DNA from: Coprinus comatus
Taxonomy: Eukaryota > Basidiomycota > Agaricomycetes > Agaricales > Agaricaceae
Direction: 5' to 3'
Length of the DNA stretch: 64,000 nt
Assembly: GCA_034638255.1 (NCBI GenBank)
Contig: JAWPGT010000027.1
Location: forward strand, 62,001-126,000
Both the position numbers and the translations under genes were made by a program. The notes under the pieces were generated by a model. The model saw only the letters and a list, made by a program, of their open reading frames with translations. It had not been told where the DNA came from and did not search any database. How positions within the stretch are numbered: position 1 is the stretch's first letter; each line of letters begins with the position of its first letter. Shown here one piece after another: positions 11,501 through 21,245 of the stretch.

Positions 11501-12687
11501 CACCAAAAAAAAAAAAAAAACCATCACCATCATTATTAAATATTAAGCAAAACTTTATTAAATATATGCACCCAATAAAATAAACATACCTAAAAACAAC
11601 ATTCCTCTTCTTCAACCCCAACTCCATCAATTTCTTATACTCAATCCTAAAATACTCGATCCTATTCTTCTTATATTCCGGATTTGATTTAAGACAATTG
11701 GAAGGTATAGGGTAAAAAGTGCATGATGAAGTTGTTAGTTTTCTTGTTGAGTTTGGGATTTGTTGGATTTGTGGTTCTTGTTTGACTTTTATAGTTGTCG
11801 ATGTTGGTAATGAAGTGGAAGCATAAGTCGAAGTTGAAGTTGAAGTTGAAGTTGAAGTCGAAGTTGGATTTAAAGTTACTTGTTGAGCATGTTGTACAGA
11901 CGTCGATGACAATGAAGTTCTAGCAAACTTGTTTGGGAAAGCAGAAAGAGTATGAGAAGGAGATCGTTTAAGTGAATAAGAACCCATTGAAGATTCTGAT
12001 TCTGATTCTTGTTTGACGACTGGAGTTGGAGTTGTGTTATGATTATATACTTTTCTTGCAGTAGGTTTCGGAGGAAATGAAAGTGAAGGTGGTAATAAAC
12101 CTGATGATGAATAGCTAGGACCAGGTGACGTTATTTGAGGTTTCGGTGGAAGTTGATGGATATGAGGTTTAACGTCAATTACTACAGAAGGTCTGGGTGG
12201 TAAACCATGACGTAAAGGGGTAGATGTCGATGGAGTAGGTGTAGGATGAATATCCAATTTTCTGCGTTTCTGAGGATGATCATTGGATTGAGAATCATCA
12301 CGTCTTTTTGGTGTTAAAGAATGAGCAAGAGATTGAGATATTGGAGGAACGCCAGGTGGTCTTCTTGGTAACGGTGGTCTGAAAGTAGTTGGAGAATTGC
12401 TAGAGTTTGATGATGGTCTATTTGTATTCGTATTCCTGGGCGTAGCTTGATAATCATCTACAAAAGATTAACTACCAGCAATCATATCACACAAAATACA
12501 TACAATTTCGTTGAGGTATAATACCATGAGGACGCATGCTCATAGGTCTAGTAGGCGCCAATTTTGGAGGACCCAAAGGTCTTCTATGGGATGTATTGAC
12601 TTCATTCGGCTGAGAATCTTCAGGATGAGAATGTCCTGAATTAATTGCCGAATTATTTGCTATTCCATATTGCCTTGGATTGAACAT
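5537..12687 (-). CDS. Giant low-complexity protein with C-terminal NTF2-like domain
   Basis: Function unknown. Exon 1 is 12525-12687 (MFNPRQYGIANN...), exon 2 is 11590-12457, exon 3 is a 24-nt exon at 11474-11497, and exon 4 starts at 11421. Joined, exons 2-4 give the order-like motif FRDDGLTIEWTSDRPVWSDT, preceded by an RIEYFRIEYKKLMELGLKKR helix. About 1,500 residues of Ser/Pro/Thr, Glu/Lys and Gly-rich sequence follow, with few secondary-structure signals. An intron at 9491-9560 is clear; frame changes near 9990 and 8010 need further short introns that I cannot place with certainty. The end, after the intron 6233-6298, reads MALAFLGKYIHTFDNSID, then an AYAQNATLSIF block, which resembles an NTF2-like fold as in Mex67/NXF1. 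A last intron at 5601-5653 gives a terminal exon ending CIVSHEMVIRDLTL. Its start codon is 121 bp from that of the divergent kinesin gene. One gene is assumed; two genes are possible. Confidence 0.62.
7738..7870. repeat. Coding minisatellite, GTAGGT/GCAGGT hexamer type
   Basis: On the plus strand a degenerate hexamer GTAGGT/GCAGGT is repeated with GGAGTAGG variants. On the coding minus strand it gives alternating Pro/Thr/Ile/Ala repeats. Similar arrays occur at about 8360-8460, 8680-8720, 9130-9220 and 10480-10570. Confidence 0.75.
10489..10570. repeat. Coding minisatellite, GTAGGT hexamer type
   Basis: Array of GTAGGTGT-type units read on the minus strand as a Thr-Pro repeat. It is the same repeat family as at 7738-7870, in the same gene. 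Confidence 0.75.
10601..10655 (-). repeat. Internal protein repeat, copy B
   Basis: Within the giant NTF2-like gene, 55 nt encode SLASIIMMAHNSNNQLHD. The same 18-residue peptide is encoded at 11131-11185 with only a few silent changes. Both copies are flanked by acidic runs. Confidence 0.85.
11131..11185 (-). repeat. Internal protein repeat, copy A
   Basis: Partner of the copy at 10601-10655; encodes the same SLASIIMMAHNSNNQLHD peptide just after an acidic Glu/Ser run. It is the only ordered-looking sequence in several hundred residues. Confidence 0.85.
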
Positions 12688-12808
12688 TGGGAGAGAAGGT
12701 GTGGAGAGTAACAAACAACGACAAACAACCAATGCATAATTATCACATCACATGACCTGAACGCGGTCGTGAGTTGTTGAAGAGTTGACCCTGCTAATTC
12801 TCACACAA
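12688..12808. promoter_or_regulatory. Shared divergent promoter region
   Basis: Only 121 bp separate the ATG of the minus-strand NTF2-like gene from the ATG of the plus-strand kinesin gene, so both 5' UTRs and core promoters must lie in or overlap this stretch. No clear TATA box is visible. Its role as a bidirectional promoter is inferred from spacing only. Confidence 0.5.
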
Positions 12809-15407
12809 ATGTCGCGTCTTCCAGTTCTTCGTAACTCTTCTCCACCACCCATGGACTCAATAACAACACGCAGTCTCAAACGTAAAGCAACCGATGACCC
12901 CGAAGAACAACCTCGTAAAGTAGCTGCAACTGGAACTACTAGACCTATCAGAACGTTACCTCAACCACGGATTCAACCTACCACTTCTGCTGTACCTAAA
13001 CCTAAACCTCTTACAAAACCAAAACCACCTAATCTTACTACCACAACTCGTTTAACAAGAGGTACAAGTGCACCACCTACCAAACCTCCAAGTAGAACAA
13101 ATGCTACCACTCGTTCAGCTACAAGCACACTTCGTGGAGGAGGAGGGAAGACCGCGGAAGACAGAGCAGCAAAAATCGCTTCTACTAAACTAGCTGCTGA
13201 TATGGACGCCGAAAAAGCTAGGGTTTCGGAGTTACAAGCTAAACAATTAGCTTTAGCTAGAGAACTTGCTGATGCTCGAGCTCAAGAATTATCTCAACGT
13301 CGCGAATTGGTCAATTTCTCTGACGAACTTGAAGAACTCAAGAAACAACATAATGGCGAAATCGATCAATTACAATCCACAATTCAACAACGAGATAAAG
13401 AAATCCAAGAATTAAATCAAGATCTTTCTTTATGTCGAACAGACCTTGATCAAGAACGTCAAACCATCACATCCCTAAACTCTACCATCTCAAATCAACA
13501 AACAATACACACAACTCTAACATCTCAAATCGATTCTCTCCAATCTCAAAACTCTTCACTCCAAAATCAAAACGACGAATTTCAGAGGATGATAGCTGAA
13601 TATCGATTCAGACTTGAAAGTAATAATCAGAAATTAAAGATTCTTCAACAAGAAGTACTCGAAAGTGAATTCGTTCGAAGAAAACTACATAATATGGTAT
13701 TAGAACTAAAAGGCAATATTCGAGTATTTTGTCGAGTTCGTCCAATACTTCAATCCGATTTTATCCATACCTCTTCCCACATCTCTCACATCTCTCACAC
13801 CTCTCATACATCAACACAAACAATAACACCCGAACAATTCACACTTCTAAAAACCCAATCTCAAGCACAAATAACATACCCAGATCAAGAAAATCATAAA
13901 GAAATCGTTATTCAATCTACAAGTGAAAGTGCTACAGGTCAAGAAAGGAAAGAGGTTTATAGTTTTTGTTTTGATAGAGTTTTTGAACCTGGGTGTAGTC
14001 AAGCTGATGTTTTTGAAGAGATTTCATTGTTGGCTCAGAGTTGTATGGATGGGTATAATGTTTGTATTTTTGCTTATGGACAGACTGGGTCTGGGAAGAG
14101 TTTTACTATGGAAGGTGGTGGGGTACGTTTTTTTTTTTTTTTTTTTTTTTTTGAGAGAGAGAAGGGGTATTTATTATATATTTTAGACTGAAGAATCGGC
14201 TGGTATGATTCCAAGAGCTGTTGAACAACTTTTCAAAGTCGCACAACAGATGAAAAGTAAAGGATGGGAATATAAAATTGAAGGTCAATTTATTGAAATC
14301 GTATGTTTCTATCCTTCTTTCTCTCTCTCCCCTTCTCTACCCATTTATTCACATTCCCTTTTTATTTAAATCAGTACAACGAAACAATAAACGATCTCCT
14401 CTCCCCTTCCCCTTCCTCATCATCATCATCATCATCAAACACAACAAAAAAACACGAAATAAAACATGACCCAAAAACAAATCAAACCACAATAACCAAT
14501 ATCTCAACTATCCCATTAACTTCACCTTCTCAAGTTGATTCATTATTATCAATAGCTAATAAAAGAAGAAGTGTTGCTGCTACTTTGATGAATGAAAGAT
14601 CATCGAGATCTCATTCTGTTTTTAGGTTGAAGATTGTTGGTGAGAATGTTGAGTTTGGGAGTTTTGGATGTGATTTGGGTAATGATGAAAGTAATGGAGA
14701 ACGTAATGGAGGAGGTAGGAGAGAAGGAGAGGGTGAAGGAGAGGTTTTAAGTGGTGGAACTGGTGAAAAATGTTATGGATGTTTGAATCTTGTGGATTTG
14801 GCTGGTAGTGAGAGGTTGAATGTTAGTTTTGGGAATGGGTATAATGCAAATTCAAACTCAAATTCGAACACGAATATAAATACACAAGGAGGAGGAGGAG
14901 GAGGAGGAGGAGGGTTACCACCAAAAGAAAGACTTAATGAAACGAAGAGTATTAATAAGAGTTTGAGTGCTTTGGGTGATGTTATTGCTGCTTTGGGTGA
15001 AAAAGGTCATGGTTCAAATTCGGGTTCAAATTCGAATACGACAGAGAATGGGAATGGGAGTGGAGGAAGGCATATACCGTATAGGAATTCAAAGTTGACT
15101 TATTTGTTACAGAATTCGTTGAGCAGGAATTCGAAAACTTTGGTATGTTTTTCTTTTTTTTTTTTTTTCTCTAAGAAAATGCGAAGTCGATGTTAATGTT
15201 GACGATGTAGATGTTTTTGAATTTATCACCGTTAGCTGTTCATCTTAATGAATCTATAACTTCGTTAAGATTTGCTACAAAGGTACGCCCATTTTTTTTG
15301 TTGTTTTTTTTTTTTTTGTTGGGTTATTGTTGACTTTGATGGGTTGTTTTTTTAAGGTTAATAATACACAATTGGGAACAAAGAAATTTAGTTCTGCTTC
15401 TCGTTGA
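12809..15407 (+). CDS. KAR3: Kinesin-14, C-terminal motor (KAR3/klpA type)
   Basis: Minus-end-directed microtubule motor expected in spindle assembly and nuclear movement. Exons: 12809-14122, 14187-14300, 14375-15142, 15211-15282 and 15357-15407; about 772 aa. The start is the ATG giving MSRLPVLRN; an upstream in-frame TTG is ignored. Residues 1-120 are basic and Pro/Thr-rich, and about 130-300 form a coiled coil. The neck [13 protein letters not shown] near residue 301 is characteristic of kinesin-14. The motor has P-loop GQTGSGKS (about 424), YNETINDLL, switch I SSRSHS (about 550), switch [10 protein letters not shown] (about 615), [16 protein letters not shown], and the end [20 protein letters not shown]. 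Two unusual Gly/Asn/Glu-rich insertions sit between switch I and II and just after switch II. The first intron carries a run of 25 T. The family call is very firm. Confidence 0.95.
14128..14152 (+). repeat. poly-T run inside kinesin intron 1
   Basis: Twenty-five consecutive T just after the GTACG donor. Such a run is prone to slippage and length errors in assembly. Confidence 0.9.
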
Positions 15408-16421
15408 ACGTTGAAGAGCCATTAATTCCATTTCCTTTTCCTCTTCTTCGTATATTAATTTCCTTTTTTTTTCTCTCTCCCCTTGGAAAGTCGTAGGGTA
15501 TCCACCCACCCACCTCCTTGAACGTTTGAACTTTTTTTTTTTCTTTTTGTTGTGTACGATATTTGACAAAAAAAAAAACTTTGTGTGTGTATATCCCATT
15601 ATCTCTTTTCTTATCAGAACTTGCGACTTTTTGATTCTTCTCTTTTGGGTTATGATTGCCAAAAATTGTTGAACGTTAATGTTGAACTGCGTTTTCTCTG
15701 AAAATCTAAGGTCTCAAGTTTTTTTCTTTCTTTAATAGCATATAGTTTAGTTTACTTCCCTATTTTGTAATTTTTTTTCTTTTCTTTTTGGTTTAGATAT
15801 CTATAGATCAACGTTGATTATTGAATGTGTTGAACTTCAAAGATGTCCAGACTAGTTACTGATGAAAAAAAAAAAAACTAAGAGTTTCTACCTCCATGAA
15901 GGTATGGGTCATGGTGTCCTGCAGAATTATAGCTTTCGTGCCGAAAGCACTGGGAACAAGAAACATTTGTGGAGCCAGCGTCATGGCTGTGCGGAAAACG
16001 AATAGTGGTATTTAATACATAAATTTTCTCCTTAGTTTTATACCACCATGTTCACCGGCAAAAACTCCGCCATTTCTCGTAAATGGTGTAATCTTGAGGT
16101 TGTTACACCACCGGGCCCTCGCACCCCTAACGAGCAACTCACTTTTCACATTGTTCCCAGGAAAACCAATGTATGGAGGTTTTATGGAGTATGGCATATA
16201 ATAACTATATCAGAGTCTCTTGTACTATTACAACATTCTGTATTTGTTTTCTAGCTTCCCATTATATTACGATTCAAAAAATATGTTCATTTTCGCAGTT
16301 GTTCAAAACGATAGTAAATTCTTTGAAAGCTGGTGGTATGAATAAATAAACCTCACGTCTGTTTCTATATCTCAAAGTATTTAGTTATCGTTCTTGGCTC
16401 TCAATTATATTATGGATATTT
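15408..16421. other. intergenic, T-rich
   Basis: Convergent spacer between the kinesin and DUF4238 genes. It is T-rich in its first 400 nt, as expected for a 3' UTR. Short ORFs here show no recognisable content. Confidence 0.5.
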
Positions 16422-18725
16422 ACCTAGATCCTTGTCAAACGTCCAAATACTCCCGCACCCACCTCAGATTTGAGATACTCCGCATCTTCTTTTACCATCC
16501 ATTCAACAAGTCCTACAAGCATTGCACCTTTAACAATAGCTGCAACGCTTTTTCTCTTCGTCAGTTCAAAACGCATGAGAAACCCGACTGCTTCACTAGC
16601 TGCCTGTAGAACTGTAGTCGAATCTTTGTCAGATAATGTGTCCACTATACACATATTTGGATACCCCTTCTGCTTCTTTGAGCGTATGTTGAGTGTATAA
16701 TTAGTGAATAGATATTTCGCCTGAGAAAGTCGGAGACGCATTTCGATTGCCAAAGGATGTAGTTGATTAGGATCCGCAGTCATAGCTCTATAACACCAAT
16801 AAGAATCATCCCACTCTGAATGAAATGGGATTAAACGTTGTCGTAATACCTCCAAAACGACACGCAACCGATAATCAGAGTCCAACTCCTGTGATCCATA
16901 TGGACTCAAGAGCGTCTCTAATTTGATTACAAGAGGAAAGTAACGTTTGTGAGGGTCGGTGTCCATTACGTGATAAGTACTGGGTTCAGCGTCGGTAAGG
17001 TATGTACGAATTGTTTTCAATGCGCATTTCTTTGAGGCGAAGACTAGGGATCCATCATCCAAGGTGTTTAGTAGGATTACATCATTTACTGCCTGCGTTT
17101 GTTGTTCTGTAAGCTTTGTGGTTGAATAAGTATATGTATCTTTTTGCGCAATAGGGGTGATACGATACTTCTGGAACTGTAATACTGCTTCCTGGGGGTT
17201 GGCCGAACCTGCGAGTTTGAATGCATCATGGGTTACAGGGTCCGCCATGTTCACATCAACAAGAGAGCTATCTATACTCCAATTTCTGGGCTTTTCCTTT
17301 ACCATCTTGAAAGTGAGATTTCGAAGTACAATGGCCAGATTCGGGGATATAACGTGGAGTCGATGAATATCTCTACCACCACTCGGTAAAATTTGAGATA
17401 CATTGGCAGGTTCAGATACACGACTGTTAATCCTTTTTTGAACTCCTTCCCAAAGACCAAAGCTACCGTTTGATACCACAAACTCCGTTTCAGGAGCTGC
17501 CTCCCAAACTCCAAAGTAGTAGGTATTGGCCACGGATTGATAGTCCATCGCAAAAAAATTGACCCCGGGTTCCAATGTAAAGTTGCCCTCCAGCCATTTA
17601 GACACATATGATCCTTGCTCTTCTATGATTTCGCCCTCCCGAACAATATGACTATGTGGAGTATCCAGAATGTAGGATAAATGTTTAAGCCATATATCCT
17701 CACTTGACTTTAAATTGTGCTCTTTCATGTAATGATCCGTCCAATCCTTCATGATCTTCCAGTTCTGCTCTACTGCATCTTTTCCCTTCCCATAATACAT
17801 GTCGCGGATGTTCATTGTTCGGACATGCATGATGTAAATAAACTTCCTTAAAACACCAAGGGATTTCCTCGTCAACGTGAAAGTGTTTTTGGTAAGGGAG
17901 TTTTGGATGATTGCAATGACTTGGGCAGCTTCGGACTCCAACGCCGCTAACTTCTTTTCTACATGCCGCGAATCGATGTCATGTGTAATGTCATTGTAAA
18001 GATTAATCTCTCCAAAACTATTCGCAAGAGACCGAGCTTCGAGCGTCTTTGTGGAAAATTCGTAAATGTTGAGTAATTCCGTTTCGATACCCTTTTTTCG
18101 TGCTTTTTTGTTCGCCTTATCACGTTGTCTTGCTGTCCTAAAGAAATACACATGAGCACCGTTGAAAGAGCGCACGATTTATAATAAAAGATAATACATT
18201 GGAGGACCTTGAATTTCAAGAAATTTGCGTAGGACAAATCGCGGAACGTAATGTTGGTACTGTATCTTTTGCTTTCTTGAACTAGCAGAAGCCATGCTTG
18301 AAGATAAGAGATGGTTCAAACGTTCAAGCTCGCTATCAAGATGGTATGGGAAAGAGAAGGCATGTGCTCATTCTCATCATCAAAGAGTGTGTGTCTAAAA
18401 ATATAAAACCATTTCTAACTGTTAAAATTCTTTTTGGCACACTCAAGTTTCAGGCCTTCCAAGAGTGAAATAATTCTGAGCGTACGTTACGGAAGCATCA
18501 TACTAGCGGCTCAGGCTTTCACATCTGCTGCGTGCAATGATGAAGTACTTTGTGCGGGAGGGGAGATCATGCGTATGCAGTGTCCCATAGTTTGATATTA
18601 GTGAAGTACGTAGCAAGGTTATTACTTAGTTGCATAGAAGCTTTCCGGCGTTTGAACTTAAAGTTTTAAATTGGGTTGGGACTCGTTTCTTTACTTTAAC
18701 TTACTTTATAGTAACCTCCATTTCA
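16422..18725. repeat. Segmental duplication, copy 1
   Basis: About 2.3 kb that recurs in the same orientation at 30919-33171, at high identity. It covers a complete DUF4238 gene plus about 430 nt of upstream DNA. Homology starts at the shared ACCTAGATCC and ends at CCTCCATTTCA; flanking bases differ. No terminal inverted repeats or convincing target-site duplication is seen. Confidence 0.88.
16424..18295 (-). CDS. DUF4238 family protein, intact copy
   Basis: Function unknown; the family is defined by an N-terminal (Q)HYVPRF motif and is found in bacteria and fungi. Two exons, 18198-18295 and 16424-18137, with a 60-nt GT..AG intron at 18138-18197, give about 603 aa. Exon 1 reads MASASSRKQKIQ and then YQHYVPRFVLRKFLEIQ, the family hallmark, and joins in phase to MTARQRDKANKK. 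The body is helical and soluble, with no signal peptide or membrane segment. The domain includes a NTFTLTRKSLGVLRKFIYIMH segment typical of the family. The reading frame is uninterrupted. A second copy at 30921-32784 is disrupted, which makes this the likely functional member. Confidence 0.85.
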
Positions 18726-19246
18726 AACTCCCGCGCTGACTTGATCCAGAGTCTACAGCATACATGCACATGAGCTTGAGTTGGCAAGCTTGGAGCTTGA
18801 AAATGTTGAATAGGTGTAAAGGTGTACAAGTTATTCTGATCCGCACATACGCCACTAATATAGATAAGTTAGAATTCGAGTCGGATCTTCATGACAGGTC
18901 CGGGTTCAAAAACCTTCCGCCAGCTTCTACCCCAGTCCATCGAGGGCCTCGACAGAGCCTACTAGGAAGTATTTATGTACAACAACCTTTGTAAATTTAC
19001 TTAGAAGGAAGAACATCTATGATGATTCAATATCTTGGCATAATTTAAAGTCATCATGGCAGGTTCCCGAGAAGGTTTGCGCCCGGTCCCGAAGCTTACA
19101 ATTTTTACGCATATAAGAGGGAACACACACTTCCTATTCCCCATAGAATCATAACTGAACCTAGTACCAAGCCTCAGTAATCTTCCAGTCGTTCTTACCA
19201 CTCAGACTCAAGCTCATTACTCAAGAATACGATACTACGACTTACT
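18726..19246. other. intergenic upstream of secreted-protein gene
   Basis: Spacer between the divergent DUF4238 and secreted-protein genes. It contains the TATA-like element noted separately and no supported ORF. Confidence 0.5.
19112..19117 (+). promoter_or_regulatory. TATA-like box upstream of secreted-protein gene
   Basis: TATAAG inside GCATATAAGAGG, 130 nt upstream of the ATG at 19247. This spacing fits a short 5' UTR. The call rests on motif and position only. Confidence 0.35.
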
Positions 19247-20111
19247 ATGAAGCTCTTACTCTCGCAATCACCGGTATCACCATCTCGCCTTACCTTCGGG
19301 TTGTTGTGGTTACTTCCTGTGCTCGTCAATGCAGTCCCTTTTCCGGAAATACGGGGGCTGTCTGCCACTCAGGCTGCTACTAGTGTCAAAGGTGGTAGTG
19401 ACCTTGATGTTACAGATTTTTTACTTCTGGGTGCTACCTCGAAACGGGTGAGTAATTGTAACTCATACATTATTGTCATACATCAAATGTGATAGTATAT
19501 TTCTCACGTTTTCTTTTAAGCAACAACCAGGCGAAGCTCTTGTATGTAACTTCCAAAACCAATGTGGTTCTATCAGACCTCCGTATGGAAAACGTTTGTG
19601 TGTTGATTTTCGGCCTGAACCCGTGTTGGGTTCTGCCAGTGGCGATATTAATTCTGGCTCTGATGAGTTGCCAAACGAGAGCGAGACTGGGAATGATCAT
19701 GGTCTTGAGGCTAACGCCACAGAAGGGTCAGGGAACAATTCGGCAAGAAATGGGAATGATATCGATGATGAAACGAACTCTGTTCAAGAGTTAGTAGAAG
19801 CTAGTAGTCCCAGCAAGAATGGACGGTACGAATTCCTCGAACGTCAAACGAAGAATATGACTATGAGTTATATCGCTTGTGTTGTTTATGAGTGAGTCTC
19901 TCCCTCTCCCTCCCTATCCCTGTTTCTCTTGTAGTTGACTTCTAACCATAATCTAATTACACTTTAAAATAACAGAAGCGAAGGGTGCAGTGGCGAATCG
20001 CTCGGAGCAGATTACTCTCTTTCCTGGACCCCAAAAATCATCGACTTTGAAGATTGGAATGGGAATAATGTGTCAGCCCGGATTAGTTCCATTGATTGTA
20101 TATTTTTATGA
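19247..20111 (+). CDS. Small secreted cysteine-containing protein
   Basis: Unrecognised family. Exons 19247-19447, 19521-19891 and 19976-20111 give about 235 aa. The N-terminus has a basic start and the hydrophobic core LTFGLLWLLPVLVNA, followed by a small-residue cleavage region: a clear signal peptide. The mature part has a compact block with three Cys (VCNFQNQCGSIRPP, then LCVDF), then an acidic Asn/Ser/Glu linker with several N-glycosylation sequons, then three more Cys near the end (IACVVYE, GCSGES, DCIFL). Six mature Cys could form three disulfides. The layout is that of a fungal small secreted protein; whether it is an effector or a structural protein cannot be told. It converges with another secreted-protein gene. 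Confidence 0.72.
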
Positions 20112-20603
20112 AAAGAGTTCAAGTAACTGGTTAATAGGAACCCCGAGTTGTTAAGTTACTATTATTTATCCTTCTTTGGGGTAATAATCATGTGTATAGC
20201 GGGTTCAGGGTGAACGGATCCAGGTGGTGGAGCTGTAGTGTAACAGAGCGTGATAAATCTAAAGTAACCCTTGGGGACGGCTCAGATCCCGGAAGGTTAA
20301 TGTTCAAATGAAGTCACCTTTCCTTTAAACGCTTCAAAACTTCAATGTTAGTGGTCGCAGACCAACGTTTATTTCGACTAGAAAATGTTTGCATCAAGCT
20401 CCACTTTCCTACATTCGTGACATACTGTACATACTGTACGGAAAGTTAACAACATGAATAATAAAAAACATTCTTTCTTCTTTTCAACAGCTTATCTAGT
20501 AACTTCAGATGGTCAAGTATGTGAGATGGTACAACCCTAGGTAGCACTAATTTTACTTTCATCTACCATAAACTTAAAAAATACTCACTCTAATTCAACA
20601 CCT
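20112..20603. other. convergent intergenic spacer
   Basis: The 3' ends of two convergent secreted-protein genes face each other here. No ORF or clear terminator is identified. Confidence 0.5.
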
Positions 20604-21245
20604 TTAAATTGCGGTGGGAATAGGGAAAGGGAGGTTGATCGAGGGGAATTCGATAGGAAACTCGGTAGGGATAGAAATGGGTAGAGAGAAGCTGGGCAGC
20701 TCTGTAGGGATAGAAATAGGCAAAGAGAAGCTGGGTAATTCCGTAGGGATGGAAATGGGTAAGGAGAAACTGGGCAACTCCATAGGGAGCGCGGTGGGGC
20801 AACCTGATGGGAGACTGGTAGGAAGCCAGGTAGGAAGGGAAATGCTGGGTAAATCTAAATCAAGTGCGGCGGCACCCGAGCCAGAGAAGCCAGAGGGAAG
20901 TGCAGTGGGGAAACCAGAAGGGAGAGAGATACTAGGAATTTCAGTTGGGAATGGGAGGCTGATTGAAGGGAATTCTGTGGGGATCTCCGTAGGGATAGAG
21001 ATGGGCAGAGAAATACTTGGGAGACCGGTAGGAAGGGCGGTAGGGATTGCAGTAGGGAACCAGGAAGGAAGGGAAATGCTGGGGAACTGGGGCTATTCAT
21101 TTAAATGATTTAATAGTTATCCAATGCAATATTAGAGAGTAGAGCATACCTCGGGCTTTCGAGCAGCAATGGCAACACCCAATACTGGGGATGCGCTGAG
21201 TGCGATCATAAGAAGGCCGGATGTAACTTGAGCTGTGAACTTCAT
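20604..21245 (-). CDS. Secreted Pro/Ser/Ile repeat protein
   Basis: Unrecognised family. Two exons, 21150-21245 and 20604-21092, give about 194 aa. Exon 1 encodes a textbook signal peptide (MKFTAQVTSGLLMIALSASP, then VLGVAIAARKPE). Exon 2 is almost entirely a tandem repeat of a 13-residue unit of the form LPSFSLPISIPTE, with variants such as SISLPSWFPTAIPTALPTG. Near the middle the pattern breaks for a Gly/Ala-rich GSGAAALDL stretch. There is no cysteine. The repeats suggest an extended cell-wall or surface protein, but this is inference. The opposite strand is also open throughout, an artefact of the repeat; the signal peptide and splice sites favour the minus strand. Confidence 0.72.
20660..20795. 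repeat. 39-nt tandem repeat inside secreted protein gene
   Basis: About three consecutive 39-nt units, each carrying GAGAAGCTGGG-type and GTAGGGAT-type segments with a few substitutions. Each encodes 13 residues of the secreted repeat protein. Confidence 0.8.

Noticed and set aside
16422..18725. The duplicated DUF4238 segment as a transposon
   Set aside because: No transposase, terminal repeats or convincing target-site duplication at either copy.
20614..21108. Plus-strand 164-codon ORF opposite the secreted repeat protein
   Set aside because: It begins at a GTG and is an antisense reading of the same 39-nt repeats. The minus strand has a signal peptide exon and correct splice sites.
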